Shown: positions 10,541 to 19,758 of the stretch, in pieces
Position numbering within the stretch: position 1 is the first letter of the stretch
Layout: each line of letters opens with the position of its first letter
Source: Nocardia wallacei
GTDB taxonomy: Bacteria > Actinomycetota > Actinomycetes > Mycobacteriales > Mycobacteriaceae
Reading direction: 5' to 3'
DNA length: 64,000 nucleotides
Assembly: GCF_014466955.1 (NCBI RefSeq)
Contig: NZ_AP023396.1
Location: 2,604,001-2,668,000, forward strand
Program-made: the position numbers and the translations under genes
Notes under the pieces: generated by a model
Databases searched by the model: none
What the model was told of the DNA's origin: nothing
What the model saw: the letters and a program-made list of their open reading frames with translations, nothing else

Positions 10541-12097
10541 CTACACGGGGCGGATCAGGCCGTGCCGCACCAATCCGGTCGTGAGGGAGAGGGCCGCGGC
10601 GCGCAGTTCCGATGTGGCTGTGGTGCCGGTGTGGCCGATTGCCAGCAATTCGACCAGTTCTTCCAACGGCAGGCCGTCCGCGCGCATTCCCGCCAGCAGG
10701 GCGGCGGCCGTGTCATCGATCTCGTGCTGCCAGCGCGGCCCGTTGCCGCGGTGCAGGCGGGCCACGGCCTGAGCCCAGCCCTCGGTTCCGGGCAGGAAGA
10801 CGCGTTCCAGCGCGGTGGCCGGGTCGACCTCGAATCGTGAAGTCCACGCACGGTTCTCGTCCGCCGCGACAGCGCGCAGCCAGGCCGATCGCCGGAAGTA
10901 CGCGGTGGCCTCGGCGCCCAGCGGATCGTCGAAGCCGTGCGTCAGGTCCTCGGCGACGACCTCGGTGGGGCCGTCCATGGCACGCAGGTAGACGAATCCG
11001 AAACCGATGCCCTCGACCTGTGCCGCCGCGAAGGCGTCGAGCCAGCGCTCGGCCCGCCGCTGCGCCTGCGGGTCGCGCGGGTCCAGCCCGGCGTCGCGCA
11101 GCCAGGTTCCGACGTAGAGGGCGGGGTCGGCGACGTCGCGCTGCACGATCCAGGCGTCGACGCCGCGGTCGGGCAGCCAGGACGCCACCCGGGCGCGCCA
11201 GTCCTCGCCCGCCACGTGTACCCACGAGGCCAGCATGGCCGCGGTGCCGCCCGGGTTCAGCGACTCGGGCGCGCGGGAGACGACCAGTTCGCTGGCGCCG
11301 TCGAGGGCCAGCCCGGAATCACGGTAGGTGTGTTCGACGCGGGCCGGGCCGACCACGAACGGGGGATTGGCGACGATCTGATCGAAGCGCCGCCCGGCGA
11401 TCGGCTCGAACCAGGGCCCTTCCAGCAGTTCGATATCGAGGCCGTTGAGCGCGGCGGTCGCCCCGGCCAGCCACAGCGCCCGACCGCTGACGTCGGTGCC
11501 GGTGACCGTGTCGGCGTACGCGGCGGCGTGCACGGCCTGCACCCCGCACCCGGTGCCCAGGTCCAGCACGGTGCCGACGCGTTCGGTCGGGGTGGCGCGC
11601 AGCAACGACAGCGAGGCCTGCCCGACGCCGAGCGCATGGTCGGCGCTCAGCGTGCGCCGCCGCATGCTGTCGTCCAGATCCGACAGCACCCAGCGGGCGC
11701 CGGCGCCGAGATCGAGCGGGCGCAGATCGAGGGCGGCGCGGATCTCCGCGCCGTCGCGGTCGAGCAGACCCGCGGCCACCGCCCGGTCCAGCCCGACGGG
11801 TGCGAGCGCCGCGCGCGCCTCGCCTTCCGGGACCGGATCGCCGAGCAGCAGCAACCGCACCAGCGTCCCCAACTCCCCGGCGTCGCGGACGGCCCGCCGC
11901 ACCGGCACCGGTTCGGAACGCCCGAGCGCGGTATGCGCATCCTCGCCCAGCACCTCGAGCAAGGTGTCGGCGTCGTAGCGCACGCGCGTCAGAGCGGTGC
12001 GCAGCTCCGGAGCCAAGTCGGCGAGCGGGGACCCGGCGCCGGTCGCGTCGTGCACCCTGGCGCCCCCACCGGACACCCCTGTCGGATTCGTCGGCAT
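10541..12097 (-). CDS. Class I SAM-dependent methyltransferase with NPPF motif
   Basis: 518 residues. An N-terminal region of about 150 residues has no catalytic signature I recognise (winged-helix-like by spacing). The catalytic Rossmann domain carries VLDLGTGCGVQAV (SAM motif I) and IVANPPFVVGP, the NPPF/Y motif of enzymes that methylate a planar nitrogen on nucleobases or glutamine. A C-terminal region of about 200 residues follows. Long proteins of this build are widespread in actinobacteria as putative RNA or protein N-methyltransferases; the substrate is not known. It runs towards sigB, with a hairpin between. Confidence 0.7.
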   Translation of the reverse strand: MPTNPTGVSGGGARVHDATGAGSPLADLAPELRTALTRVRYDADTLLEVLGEDAHTALGRSEPVPVRRAVRDAGELGTLVRLLLLGDPVPEGEARAALAPVGLDRAVAAGLLDRDGAEIRAALDLRPLDLGAGARWVLSDLDDSMRRRTLSADHALGVGQASLSLLRATPTERVGTVLDLGTGCGVQAVHAAAYADTVTGTDVSGRALWLAGATAALNGLDIELLEGPWFEPIAGRRFDQIVANPPFVVGPARVEHTYRDSGLALDGASELVVSRAPESLNPGGTAAMLASWVHVAGEDWRARVASWLPDRGVDAWIVQRDVADPALYVGTWLRDAGLDPRDPQAQRRAERWLDAFAAAQVEGIGFGFVYLRAMDGPTEVVAEDLTHGFDDPLGAEATAYFRRSAWLRAVAADENRAWTSRFEVDPATALERVFLPGTEGWAQAVARLHRGNGPRWQHEIDDTAAALLAGMRADGLPLEELVELLAIGHTGTTATSELRAAALSLTTGLVRHGLIRPV

Positions 12098-12265
12098 GAC
12101 TCAGAACTCTGCCACCGCCGTCGCCGAGACTCCGCGCTGCCCCGCAGCACCACCCTCCACCCGGGTCGATATCCGCCCCCGGCACCCGCGTACCTACTCG
12201 ACCTGCCTTGCGGCACCCGGCAACAGCGTGGGCGTGGCTGTTCCTCGCTTCGGCGCAACCGCTCG

Positions 12266-13276
12266 TCACCCCGGCAGGTGGGTGGCGGAGGTCGTGCTCG
12301 CGCCGGGCTGCGGGGCGGATCGGAAGGTCTTGCGGTAGGTGAGGGGTGGGACGCCCAGTTCCGCGCGCATGTGGTGGCGTAGGGACGCGGCGGTGCCCAG
12401 GCCCGCGGCGCGGGCGACCTCGTCGATCGGAAGGTCGGTGGATTCGAGTAGGTGGCGGGCGTGGCGGAGGCGCTGTTGCAGTAGCCAGGCACCGGGGGCC
12501 AGGCCGGTTTCGGCCTTGAAACGGCGGGTGAAGGTGCGGATGCTCATGCGGGCGTGGGTGGACAGGGTGGACAGGTCCAGGTCGTGGTCCAGATGGCGCA
12601 GTGCCCAGGCGCGGGTGGGGGCGGTGCCGTCGGAGCCGTCCTCGGGCACGTGGCGGTCGATGAACTGCGACTGGCCGCCCTCGCGCCACGGCGGCACCAC
12701 GCAGTAGCGCGCCACCCGGTTGGCGATGTCGCTGCCGTGATCGGTGCGCACCAGGTGCAGGCACAGGTCCAGCCCGGCGGCCAAACCCGCTGAGGTGCAC
12801 AGGTTTCCGTCCTCGACGAACAGCAGGTTCTCGTCCAGCAGCACCCGCGGGAACAATCGCCGGAAGTCGCCGGCGAACGACCAGTGCGAGGTCGCCCGCC
12901 GCCCGTCGAGCAACCCCGCCGCGGCCAGCACGAAGGCGCCGGTACAGATGGAGACGATCCGGGCGCCGGGCCGGATCGTGGCGAGAACCTCCTCGAGTTC
13001 CGGCGAGAGTGTTCCGTGTCGCCGCGGGCCCGGCATCTGCGTCCCGGGCACGATCACCGTGTCGGCGGCGGCCACCCACTCCGGACCGGCCTGCGGGACG
13101 ATCGCGTAACCCATCGTGGTGGGCACGGCGTCGGTGCTCAACCCGCAGATCCGCACGTCGTACAGCTTGGTCCCGTCCGCCGTCGCGGCATTGCCCAACA
13201 CGGTCGGTGGAATCGTCATATCGAAGCCCACCACCGGCGCCAGTGCGAGCACCGCCACCCGATGCGCGCCGGTCAC
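12266..13276 (-). CDS. GlxA-type transcriptional regulator (DJ-1/PfpI domain plus AraC helix-turn-helix)
   Basis: 336 residues from GTG 13276, chosen for a GGAG five bases upstream; a second GTG at 13300 would add eight residues. Residues 1-175 are a class I glutamine-amidotransferase-like domain with the nucleophile elbow SICTGAFVLAAAGLL, and residues 215-320 are an AraC DNA-binding domain (SIRTFTRRFKAETG). Such proteins sense small ligands, often amines or formaldehyde-type stress, through the degenerate amidase domain. The neighbouring VOC gene lies upstream on the same strand. Target genes are not evident. Confidence 0.85.
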   Translation of the reverse strand: MTGAHRVAVLALAPVVGFDMTIPPTVLGNAATADGTKLYDVRICGLSTDAVPTTMGYAIVPQAGPEWVAAADTVIVPGTQMPGPRRHGTLSPELEEVLATIRPGARIVSICTGAFVLAAAGLLDGRRATSHWSFAGDFRRLFPRVLLDENLLFVEDGNLCTSAGLAAGLDLCLHLVRTDHGSDIANRVARYCVVPPWREGGQSQFIDRHVPEDGSDGTAPTRAWALRHLDHDLDLSTLSTHARMSIRTFTRRFKAETGLAPGAWLLQQRLRHARHLLESTDLPIDEVARAAGLGTAASLRHHMRAELGVPPLTYRKTFRSAPQPGASTTSATHLPG

Positions 13277-13490
13277 AGCCGCTCCGCCTGCCCCCGGCAC
13301 AGGCGCATCCCGGCCTGCTCCGGCGTCGAATCGGCGACTGTCCGGGCCAGGTGGCGCAGAGTGGTCGAAGCGGTGCGGCGACGGGGTCCCGCGACTGTCC
13401 GGAGCGGTGGCGTCCGACGGTTGTGCCCACGGTGCTCGTCGTCGTCCGGTCGCCGGACCGCCGGACGCTGCGCGATGCGGTGCGGCGCGC

Positions 13491-14228
13491 TCACTGCGGC
13501 AGCCGCCCCGTGACCGGGTGGCGGCCGGTGAGACAGTAGACGCCGCCCGTCGGGTCGTGCATCACCGCCCAGTGCGCGCCGCGGGAAACCCGGCGGGCGC
13601 CCAGCGACTCGTGCCACGCGGCGACGGCGTCGACGTCGGCGCAGGCGATGTCGAGATGTGCTGCCGACGGACCCTCGGTGTCCTTGCGCTGCAACAGGAT
13701 TCGGATGGGCAGTGGCTCCGGCACGGTGATGCCGGTGAACTCCCGCAAGGCACTGGGCCGGGGCGGCCACCCCGTCAGCGCGGTCCAGAACTCCACCTCG
13801 CGGTCGAACGCGCTGGGCGCGATGTCCAGGCACACCTGATCGAGGCGGCTGAGTACGCCGCCGGGCCCGGTGATCGGGTCGGGCGCCGCGCTGCCGTCGC
13901 CGGTGGTCAGGCAGAACGCCGTGCCGCTCGGCGAGCGCATCGACAGGAAATGGCCGCGATCGGCGACGAGCGCCGCGCCCAGGCCGAGCGCGTGCTGTCG
14001 GGCCGCGTCGAGATCCTCGACATCGAGATCGAGGTGAGCGCCGCCGGGACCGCCGACACGCTGGCCGTGGACACACGGGTCACCCTGCGACGGCAGCAAC
14101 GTCACGAATTCACCGTCCGCGCCGTGCGACTCGGACAGGCGCGTGCCCGTGACCGCGGTCCAGAAGGCCATCGCGGTCTCGAAGCGCTCGGTCGGCCGAT
14201 CGATGAAGGCACTGTTCCAGCGAATCAT
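13491..14228 (-). CDS. Two-domain VOC (glyoxalase/bleomycin-resistance fold) protein
   Basis: 245 residues from ATG 14228 with GGGAGGA just upstream. Two tandem VOC half-domains: residues 1-115 (MIRWNSAFIDRPTERFETA; HLDLDVEDLDAARQHA) and 120-240 (LDQVCLDIAPSAFDREVEFW; HLDIACADVDAVAAW). The HLD motifs supply possible metal ligands. Proteins of this group are usually annotated as glyoxalase-like with unknown substrate. It is divergent from the MFS gene across about 90 nt. Confidence 0.8.
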   Translation of the reverse strand: MIRWNSAFIDRPTERFETAMAFWTAVTGTRLSESHGADGEFVTLLPSQGDPCVHGQRVGGPGGAHLDLDVEDLDAARQHALGLGAALVADRGHFLSMRSPSGTAFCLTTGDGSAAPDPITGPGGVLSRLDQVCLDIAPSAFDREVEFWTALTGWPPRPSALREFTGITVPEPLPIRILLQRKDTEGPSAAHLDIACADVDAVAAWHESLGARRVSRGAHWAVMHDPTGGVYCLTGRHPVTGRLPQ

Positions 14229-14316
14229 TCGGTCCTCCCAGGCTGTGGCCGGATATTGACGGATTGTGGCATTCAGGCCACTCGCCGGGCAACCGCTCAT
14301 ACCGCACGATCTTCGG

Positions 14317-15630
14317 GTGACCGAATTGCGAGACCCCGCCGCCACGGTTACCCCGGTGCGGCGCAAGCGTTTCCCTCTCCCGCATCCGGCCTGGGCAGTC
14401 GCGGTGGCCGGATTCGTGGCGCTGATCGGCGCGGCCGGATTCCGGTCGGTGCCGAGCGTGCTGATGGATCCGCTGCACGAGGAGTTCGGCTGGTCGCACG
14501 GCACGATCGGCTCGGCGGTCTCGCTGAATGTCCTGCTGTACGGCCTCATCTCGCCGTTCGCCGCGGCGCTGATGGACCGGTTCGGCATCCGCCGCGTGGT
14601 GGCGAGCGCGCTGCTGCTGGTGGCGGCGGGCAGCGGACTCACCGTGTTCATGACCGAGGCGTGGCAACTGCTCGCGACCTGGGGACTGCTCGTCGGAATC
14701 GGGGTGGGCTCGATGTCCATGCCGTTCGTCGCCACGATCACCGGCCGGTGGTTCGTGCGCCACCGCGGGCTGGTGACCGGCGTGCTGACCGCCGCCGGAG
14801 CGACCGGGCAACTGGTCTTCCTGCCTCTCGTCTCGGCGCTGGCGCAGGCCCACGGCTGGCGAGTGCCGTCGCTGGTGGTGGCCGGGACCGCGCTGGCGGT
14901 CGTCCCGCTGGTGCTGCTGTTCATCCGCGACTTCCCCAGCGACGTGGGCGCGCGGGCCTACGGCGCGGAACCGGGCAGCGCCGCAGGGGTGCGGACGGCG
15001 GTGTCCGGCGGGGCGGCACGCGCGCTGACGGTGCTGGCGAGGGTGGGCCGAACGCCTCAATTCTGGCTGTTGGCAGGGGGTTTCGCCGTGTGCGGGGCCT
15101 CCACGAACGGTCTCGTCGGCACCCATTTCGTCAGCGCCGCGCACGATCACGGCATGCCGCCGACCACCGCGGCCGGGTTGCTGGCCGTCGTCGGAATCTT
15201 CGATGTGGCCGGGACCATCGCGTCGGGCTGGTTCACCGATCGGGTCGATTCGCGGTATCTGCTGGTCGCGTACTACTCGCTGCGCGGGCTGTCGCTGCTG
15301 ATCCTGCCCGCGTTGTTCGCGCCCGACACCCGCCCCAGTATGTGGGTCTTCATCATCTTCTACGGTCTGGATTGGATCGCCACCGTGCCGCCCACGGTTG
15401 CGTTGTGCCGCAAGCACTTCGGTGACGACGGGCCCATCGCGTTCGGCTGGGTCTTCGCCTCCCACCAGGTCGGCGCCGCGCTCGCCGCGACCGGCGCGGG
15501 CGTCATCCGTGACCTGCAGGGCAGCTACGACCCGGCCTGGTATGTCGCCGGTGGGTTGTGCGGCGCGGCGGCGGTAATGTCGGCGGTGATCCGGCGCGGC
15601 TCAGCCGTCGATCGACCGGTGACCGCCTGA
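14317..15630 (+). CDS. Major facilitator superfamily transporter
   Basis: 437 residues, about twelve hydrophobic segments and an MFS motif A-like loop (DRFGIRRVV after the second segment). The build resembles the monocarboxylate/oxalate-formate antiporter-like group (WAVAVAGFVALIGAAGFRSV, GWSHGTIGSAVSL). The start was set at GTG 14317 because the hydrophobic core begins 25-30 residues later; a GTG at 14266 is also in frame. Its 3' end overlaps the convergent DUF3099 gene by 30 nt. Substrate unknown. Confidence 0.8.
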   Translation: MTELRDPAATVTPVRRKRFPLPHPAWAVAVAGFVALIGAAGFRSVPSVLMDPLHEEFGWSHGTIGSAVSLNVLLYGLISPFAAALMDRFGIRRVVASALLLVAAGSGLTVFMTEAWQLLATWGLLVGIGVGSMSMPFVATITGRWFVRHRGLVTGVLTAAGATGQLVFLPLVSALAQAHGWRVPSLVVAGTALAVVPLVLLFIRDFPSDVGARAYGAEPGSAAGVRTAVSGGAARALTVLARVGRTPQFWLLAGGFAVCGASTNGLVGTHFVSAAHDHGMPPTTAAGLLAVVGIFDVAGTIASGWFTDRVDSRYLLVAYYSLRGLSLLILPALFAPDTRPSMWVFIIFYGLDWIATVPPTVALCRKHFGDDGPIAFGWVFASHQVGAALAATGAGVIRDLQGSYDPAWYVAGGLCGAAAVMSAVIRRGSAVDRPVTA

Positions 15631-16041
15631 CTCGAGCGCCTTGGCGGCGCGGCGGCCGTCCCAGCGGCTGGGTTCGTCCTTGCGGCGCGGCGGGCGGTCG
15701 TTGGCGATGAGCACCGCGATCCACGGCAGCGGGATGGACACTCCGATGATGGCCAGCGAGATCAGCGGGTTGGCCCACAGGCCGTAGGCGATCGCCGCCA
15801 GCACCAGGCACGGAATGCGGAACGCCATGATGATCGTGTACCGGCGCACCCGGTCGCGATGCTGCTGCTCGAGCGACGGAGCGGCCTCGGTGATCAGGGC
15901 GGGGCGCTGGTCCTCGCCCGGGAAATAGCCGCCGGACCGGCGCGACGGGCGGGGGATCGAACCGGGTGGACGCATTTCGAACTCGGGGCGAACCTTGCCG
16001 TCGCGGTCTTCGGCATCAGGGGATTCGCCGTCACGCTGCAT
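15601..16041 (-). CDS. DUF3099 membrane protein
   Basis: 146 residues from ATG 16041. A charged cytoplasmic N terminus (about 70 residues, SLEQQHRDRVRRYTIIMAFR) is followed by two transmembrane segments (PCLVLAAIAYGLWA and LISLAIIGVSIPLPWIAVLIA) and a basic tail NDRPPRRKDEPSRWDG. This is the actinobacterial DUF3099 family, generally found near sigB/ideR. Function unknown. Convergent overlap with the MFS gene. Confidence 0.8.
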   Translation of the reverse strand: MQRDGESPDAEDRDGKVRPEFEMRPPGSIPRPSRRSGGYFPGEDQRPALITEAAPSLEQQHRDRVRRYTIIMAFRIPCLVLAAIAYGLWANPLISLAIIGVSIPLPWIAVLIANDRPPRRKDEPSRWDGRRAAKALESGGHRSIDG

Positions 16042-16100
16042 ACCTCGAGTCTTCCACTCGACGCCACCGATTGCACACACGGACCGCCCCGGCTGGCATC

Positions 16101-16343
16101 ATGGAACCCGTGAGCACAGACACCCTCGTGCGTCCGGACACGACCACCGACGAGTCGACCACCGACGACACCCCCAAGTACTTCCACTACGTGAAAAAGG
16201 AAAAGATCGCCGAGAGTGCCGTCATGGGCACCCACGTGGTAGCCCTCTGCGGCGAAGTCTTCCCCGTCACCCGCTCCGCCAAGCCCGGTTCCCCCGTCTG
16301 CCCGGAGTGCAAGCGCATCTACGAGATGATGAAGAAGGACTAG
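16101..16343 (+). CDS. DUF3039 protein
   Basis: 80 residues from ATG 16101 (or 77 from GTG 16110). The conserved body KYFHYVKKEKIAESAVMGTHVVALCGE ends in a small Cys cluster, with one Cys in ALCGE and a VCPECKRIYE knuckle, likely a structural zinc site. The family is conserved in the sigA/sigB neighbourhood of mycolic-acid bacteria; no function is established. Divergent from DUF3099 across 59 nt, which probably holds both promoters. Confidence 0.85.
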   Translation: MEPVSTDTLVRPDTTTDESTTDDTPKYFHYVKKEKIAESAVMGTHVVALCGEVFPVTRSAKPGSPVCPECKRIYEMMKKD

Positions 16344-16408
16344 GTCTTCGGCCTCGGTGTCACTTTCGCCGGGTAACACTGATCAGGCGTGGTGTCGGCA
16401 GCCCGGCC

Positions 16409-16789
16409 TCAGCGGCTGGTGGCCTCCCGGAACCTCGGGAGGGCGGTGACCGCCTGAGCCAGGAGGTCATCAATCGCCTCGCCGTCGATGTCGTGGGCCG
16501 ACTCGGCGCTTATCCGCCGCACGAACTTCGCAGTGGCCTTGTCGAAGACGTTTCTGTGGTCATCGAGCAGGGCACCGAAGTGAAACGCCACACTGACGCG
16601 ATTCGCGGTCGCCGCCACGGCACAAATCCAGTGGTCGAAGTCGTTGTCGACGGCGAAAGTCAGCTGCCGCCAACGGATCCCGGCGTCGAACCGGCGATGC
16701 GTGGCGATGACCGCGACAGCACGTTCGGCGACCGGCCGGGTCTGCGGGGTGAGGCCATCGAGGAAGGTCTTGATCGGGTCCTGATCCAT
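16409..16789 (-). CDS. DUF1801 (YdhG-like) domain protein
   Basis: 126 residues from ATG 16789 (an adjacent in-frame ATG at 16792 is possible). The sequence IKTFLDGLTPQTRPVAERAVAVIATHRRF and the downstream HFGALLDDHRNVFDKATAKFVRRI match the small single-domain DUF1801 family, often described as iron-chaperone-like or hypothetical. The start overlaps the upstream stop as TGATG, so it is probably translationally coupled to that short gene. Confidence 0.72.
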   Translation of the reverse strand: MDQDPIKTFLDGLTPQTRPVAERAVAVIATHRRFDAGIRWRQLTFAVDNDFDHWICAVAATANRVSVAFHFGALLDDHRNVFDKATAKFVRRISAESAHDIDGEAIDDLLAQAVTALPRFREATSR

Positions 16790-17100
16790 CACCGGCCACG
16801 ATAACGCGGCCCTCCGACATGTTCCGTGGAGTCGGCTCCTCTGATAATTCCGAACATATCCTGACGCTGTTCGCCTCGCTGGTCACTGGTGCGTCGGCGA
16901 TCGGCGTTGGCGAAGCGCAGCAGCTCATCGACCGTTGTTGACGGCTGGGGAGCTTCGAGGCGGAACAGCCACCGATAGCGCTTTTCGACGTCGGCGCCGA
17001 AGGATTCCTGACGCGAGCCCGGGAAATGCGCACCGTAGGCCGGATCCAGTTCGGCGACAGCGCACGTGCCGGTGCGCGTGCTCGGGATCGGCCGCAACAT
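16789..17100 (-). CDS. Hypothetical protein, 103 residues, coupled to the DUF1801 gene
   Basis: The frame from ATG 17100 to the TGA at 16789-16791 shows strongly G/C-biased third positions from AELDPAYGAHFPGSRQ onward and a protein-like tail (EKRYRWLFRLEAPQPSTTVDELLRF is split by a plausible helix boundary). The stop overlaps the next start as TGATG. I do not recognise a family. It runs opposite to the DUF4328 gene, whose coding region begins about 115 nt beyond its start. The first 15 residues look non-coding, so the true start may lie further in. Confidence 0.4.
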   Translation of the reverse strand: MLRPIPSTRTGTCAVAELDPAYGAHFPGSRQESFGADVEKRYRWLFRLEAPQPSTTVDELLRFANADRRRTSDQRGEQRQDMFGIIRGADSTEHVGGPRYRGR

Positions 17101-17215
17101 TCCCACGGTCGGCGAGGTCGCCGGTGGGCGTGTCAGTATGGGGCCGGACAGGAGGACGCGAGGCGGCGGAACGGGGTCGGGCTGTTGTCGTCGGCGTTTC
17201 GGGAAGGATCCGCGC

Positions 17216-18667
17216 ATGGCAGTCGAGACCGTGCGGCGCGGCGGAGGCGGTCGTCGGTCGAGCGTGCTGGGTGGCGCGGCGATCGTTCTGATGGCGGGAA
17301 CTGTCGCGCTGTTGTTCGTCAGCGCGGTCATCGATGGATTGCGGCTCGCGGACTTCGAGCGTTATTGGGCGCATCCGCAAGGGGTGCGCAGGCAGTGGCA
17401 TTCCGATACGTGGGCCGGGAGTGCCGCGTCGTTCCTGCTGGTGGGCGCGGGAGCGGCGGTCATCGCGTGGTTCTGGTACGCGCGGCGTGGCGCGCAGACG
17501 CGATGCGCTGCACGGCACACGCTGCACGCCGGCTGGGCGATCGGTGGCTGGTTCTGTCCCGTGGTGAACATCTGGTTCCCCCACACGGTGCTCGCCGACG
17601 TCGTGCGCGCGAGCGATCCGCATACGCCGGTGGACGCGCCGGACCTGCGGGGGCGTCCCGCCGGAGCGCTGGTCACCGTGTGGTGGTTGTCTTTCCTGTC
17701 CAACTGGGTGCTGGCGATCCTCGTCGTGCGGTTGAGCGCACCGGAGCCGAGATCGAAAACGACCGGTGAGTACGTCATGTCCGGCGTCGCCCCGGTCGGC
17801 GGCTGGGGACTGATCGCGGCGGAGCTGGCCCAGACCGGTGTTCTCGCAGTCGCGGCAATCTGCTTGGCGGTCATCATTATTCGAGTCCAGCGGTGGCAGG
17901 GAACCAGTGGTGGACGACCCGTCACCCTGACGGGCGCAGCGGCTGCGTCCACGTCGGCGACCCCCTGGGCGGTGCGGGGAAACAGTGGTGCGGCACCGGT
18001 CTCGGCGAGCGCGCAGGCAGCCGACTCCGGCACGCCACCGGCCGGGCCGCCCGCGCTGCCCGAGGGCCGCAGGCCCGCACCGAACAACTCCGTCCTGTTC
18101 ATCGCCGGTGCGCTGATCGCTGTCGTGGTAGTGACGGCGGTGATCGGGATCGGAATCGCGTCGGTAGACCGTCCCACCGACGGGTTCACCCGATCCAGCG
18201 CCACCGCGACGACGTCGGCCTCCGGTGCCACCCCGGCCTGGGGCGCGACGCAGTGGATAGCCGACATGTTCCCGCAGTTGCTGCCCGTCAAGCCCATGCC
18301 GCACGCCGACCAAGGATCCCCCGAGGCCGCCCACATCGGATACCACCGCCTCACCTGCGAGGCGGATGCCAGCACCGATACGAGAATCGAATGCGCGGGC
18401 GATACGCGGGCCAACCGGAATCCTTTCATGGGCATCGATTGCTTCCGGGGCCCTCCACGCAGTGGCGCGGCCGAGAGATATCCACTCGTGGAGACGTGGT
18501 CACGCCGGTCCGGAACCGTCGGTGTCCGGCGCGCGACTCGCGACGGGCAGGACGCGATCTGGCTCACCTTCGACGACCTGCCCCGCAGCCAATGCACGAT
18601 CTACTCCACGTGGAGAGACCACCGCATGGACGAACTGCTGGCGTGGTGGCGCTCCACACCGCTGTAA
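17216..18667 (+). CDS. DUF4328-type multispan membrane protein with C-terminal extracytoplasmic domain
   Basis: 483 residues from ATG 17216, preceded by GGAAGGA at suitable spacing. Residues 1-230 contain five or so hydrophobic helices with the DUF4328 pattern (GGWFCPVVNIWFPHTVLADV, WWLSFLSNWVLAIL). A linker rich in Ala, Ser, Pro follows, then one more transmembrane helix (NNSVLFIAGALIAVVVVTAV, about 300-320) and an outer domain of about 150 residues with several cysteines likely to form disulfides (RLTCEADAST, RIECAGDT, DCFRG, SQCTIYSTW). No known function. Confidence 0.68.
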   Translation: MAVETVRRGGGGRRSSVLGGAAIVLMAGTVALLFVSAVIDGLRLADFERYWAHPQGVRRQWHSDTWAGSAASFLLVGAGAAVIAWFWYARRGAQTRCAARHTLHAGWAIGGWFCPVVNIWFPHTVLADVVRASDPHTPVDAPDLRGRPAGALVTVWWLSFLSNWVLAILVVRLSAPEPRSKTTGEYVMSGVAPVGGWGLIAAELAQTGVLAVAAICLAVIIIRVQRWQGTSGGRPVTLTGAAAASTSATPWAVRGNSGAAPVSASAQAADSGTPPAGPPALPEGRRPAPNNSVLFIAGALIAVVVVTAVIGIGIASVDRPTDGFTRSSATATTSASGATPAWGATQWIADMFPQLLPVKPMPHADQGSPEAAHIGYHRLTCEADASTDTRIECAGDTRANRNPFMGIDCFRGPPRSGAAERYPLVETWSRRSGTVGVRRATRDGQDAIWLTFDDLPRSQCTIYSTWRDHRMDELLAWWRSTPL

Positions 18668-18827
18668 CCGCTCATTGCTTCCCCCGACATGTGACGATCG
18701 GGCCGACTGGGCACGGCGTGATGCCCGTGTCGTCGGACTGTCGGCCGCCCAGCGCTCGCCCACCTCGCCGCCGTGCAACAGCTCCCCCGCCGACGGCTCG
18801 GCGGTGCCGGATAGCGTGGGGCGCGGG

Positions 18828-19001
18828 CTACTTGTCGAAGGCGTCCTTGATCTTCTCGCCCGCGTCCTTGATGTTGGACTTCGCCTGGTCGGCCTTGCCT
18901 TCGTTCTCCGTGTCGGCATCGCCGGTCGCTTTGCCGAGCTTTTCCTTGGCCTGTCCGGTGAGGTCGTCGAGCTTGTTCTTGGCCTTGTCCGTGGCGCCCA
19001 T
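18828..19001 (-). CDS. CsbD-family stress protein
   Basis: 57 residues from ATG 19001, with AAAGGAG upstream. It is a highly charged, Lys/Asp-rich helical protein (MGATDKAKNKLDDLTGQAKE, ending KDAGEKIKDAFDK) typical of CsbD-like proteins, which accumulate under general stress and in stationary phase. The 160 nt between the DUF4328 stop and this gene show nothing further. Confidence 0.85.
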   Translation of the reverse strand: MGATDKAKNKLDDLTGQAKEKLGKATGDADTENEGKADQAKSNIKDAGEKIKDAFDK

Positions 19002-19151
19002 TGCGGTCTCCTTTCGTGAGGAGTCCGGTGGCAGTTGCCGCCGGTCCACCACCGGCATTGCCCGGGAAGCTGTCGTCAAACACCGCGCGGGGGAGGGTCC
19101 GGCTCGGATCCAGGCGGTCGCGGTTCCGGCCTCACCCCGAGAAGCAGCGCG

Positions 19152-19706
19152 TCAGGAGACCGCTGAGTCGGTGTGGGCGCGTGCGCGCCAGCTCCGATTC
19201 TTCGCGCGATTGCCGCACAGCGTCATATCGCACCAGCGGCGGGAGCGGTTGCGTGAGGTGTCGAGGTAGGCCCAGCGGCAATCGTCGCCGGCGCAGGCCT
19301 TGAGCCGCAACCAGTTTCCCGAGGCGCGGAGCGCGAGATAGTCCTGTGCGATGGCGGCGACGCAGTGACCGGCGAGATCGGTGCCCGCGGCCTGCAGTCC
19401 CGGCGTCCGCCGCTCGTCGCCCAGCTGGAGATGCAGCGGCACGGTGGCCAGTATCTCCTGCGCCGCGGCCACGATTCGACCGTCGGGCCGCTGACCGTTA
19501 TTGACGGCGGCGAGCTGGCGTATGCCTTCGCGTAGCGTCCGGAGGTCGCGCAGTGCCGAAATCGCCTCGCGCTCATCGGGTTCGGATCCGGTTATCCCGG
19601 CCAGCCACACGCGGCCGCGCGCATCGGCGAGGGCGTCGTCCTCGTCGGGGCAGTGTCGGGTGTTGATGAATGCCACCAGCCTGCCTGCCGCATCCTCCGC
19701 AATCAC
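19152..19706 (-). CDS. CGNR zinc-finger transcriptional regulator
   Basis: 184 residues from GTG 19706. The N-terminal ABATE-type domain (FINTRHCPDEDDALAD) is followed by a C-terminal zinc finger ACAGDDCRWAYLDTSRNRSR and WCDMTLCGNRAKN, with the four Cys and the CGNR signature. These are putative repressors that commonly act on a neighbouring gene. It is divergent from the DUF417 gene, and the shared 118-nt intergenic region carries a perfect 10-bp inverted repeat. Confidence 0.85.
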   Translation of the reverse strand: MIAEDAAGRLVAFINTRHCPDEDDALADARGRVWLAGITGSEPDEREAISALRDLRTLREGIRQLAAVNNGQRPDGRIVAAAQEILATVPLHLQLGDERRTPGLQAAGTDLAGHCVAAIAQDYLALRASGNWLRLKACAGDDCRWAYLDTSRNRSRRWCDMTLCGNRAKNRSWRARAHTDSAVS

Positions 19707-19727
19707 GAGACCATCATACCCCGTTGA

Positions 19728-19758
19728 CCGGTTAGCTCACCTCTCGTAAGCTAACCGG
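19728..19758. promoter_or_regulatory. Perfect inverted repeat in the CGNR/DUF417 intergenic region
   Basis: Arms CCGGTTAGCT (19728-19737) and AGCTAACCGG (19749-19758) are exact reverse complements separated by 11 nt. A shorter palindrome ATCTAGTTAGAT follows at about 19761-19772. The site is centred between divergent starts, as expected for an autoregulatory operator of the CGNR protein. Confidence 0.6.

Noticed and set aside
19728-19758. IdeR-like site before DUF417 because of GGTTAGC and GCTAACC
   Set aside because: The halves are separated by 11 nt and lack the 19-bp IdeR geometry, so an operator for the adjacent CGNR protein is more likely.
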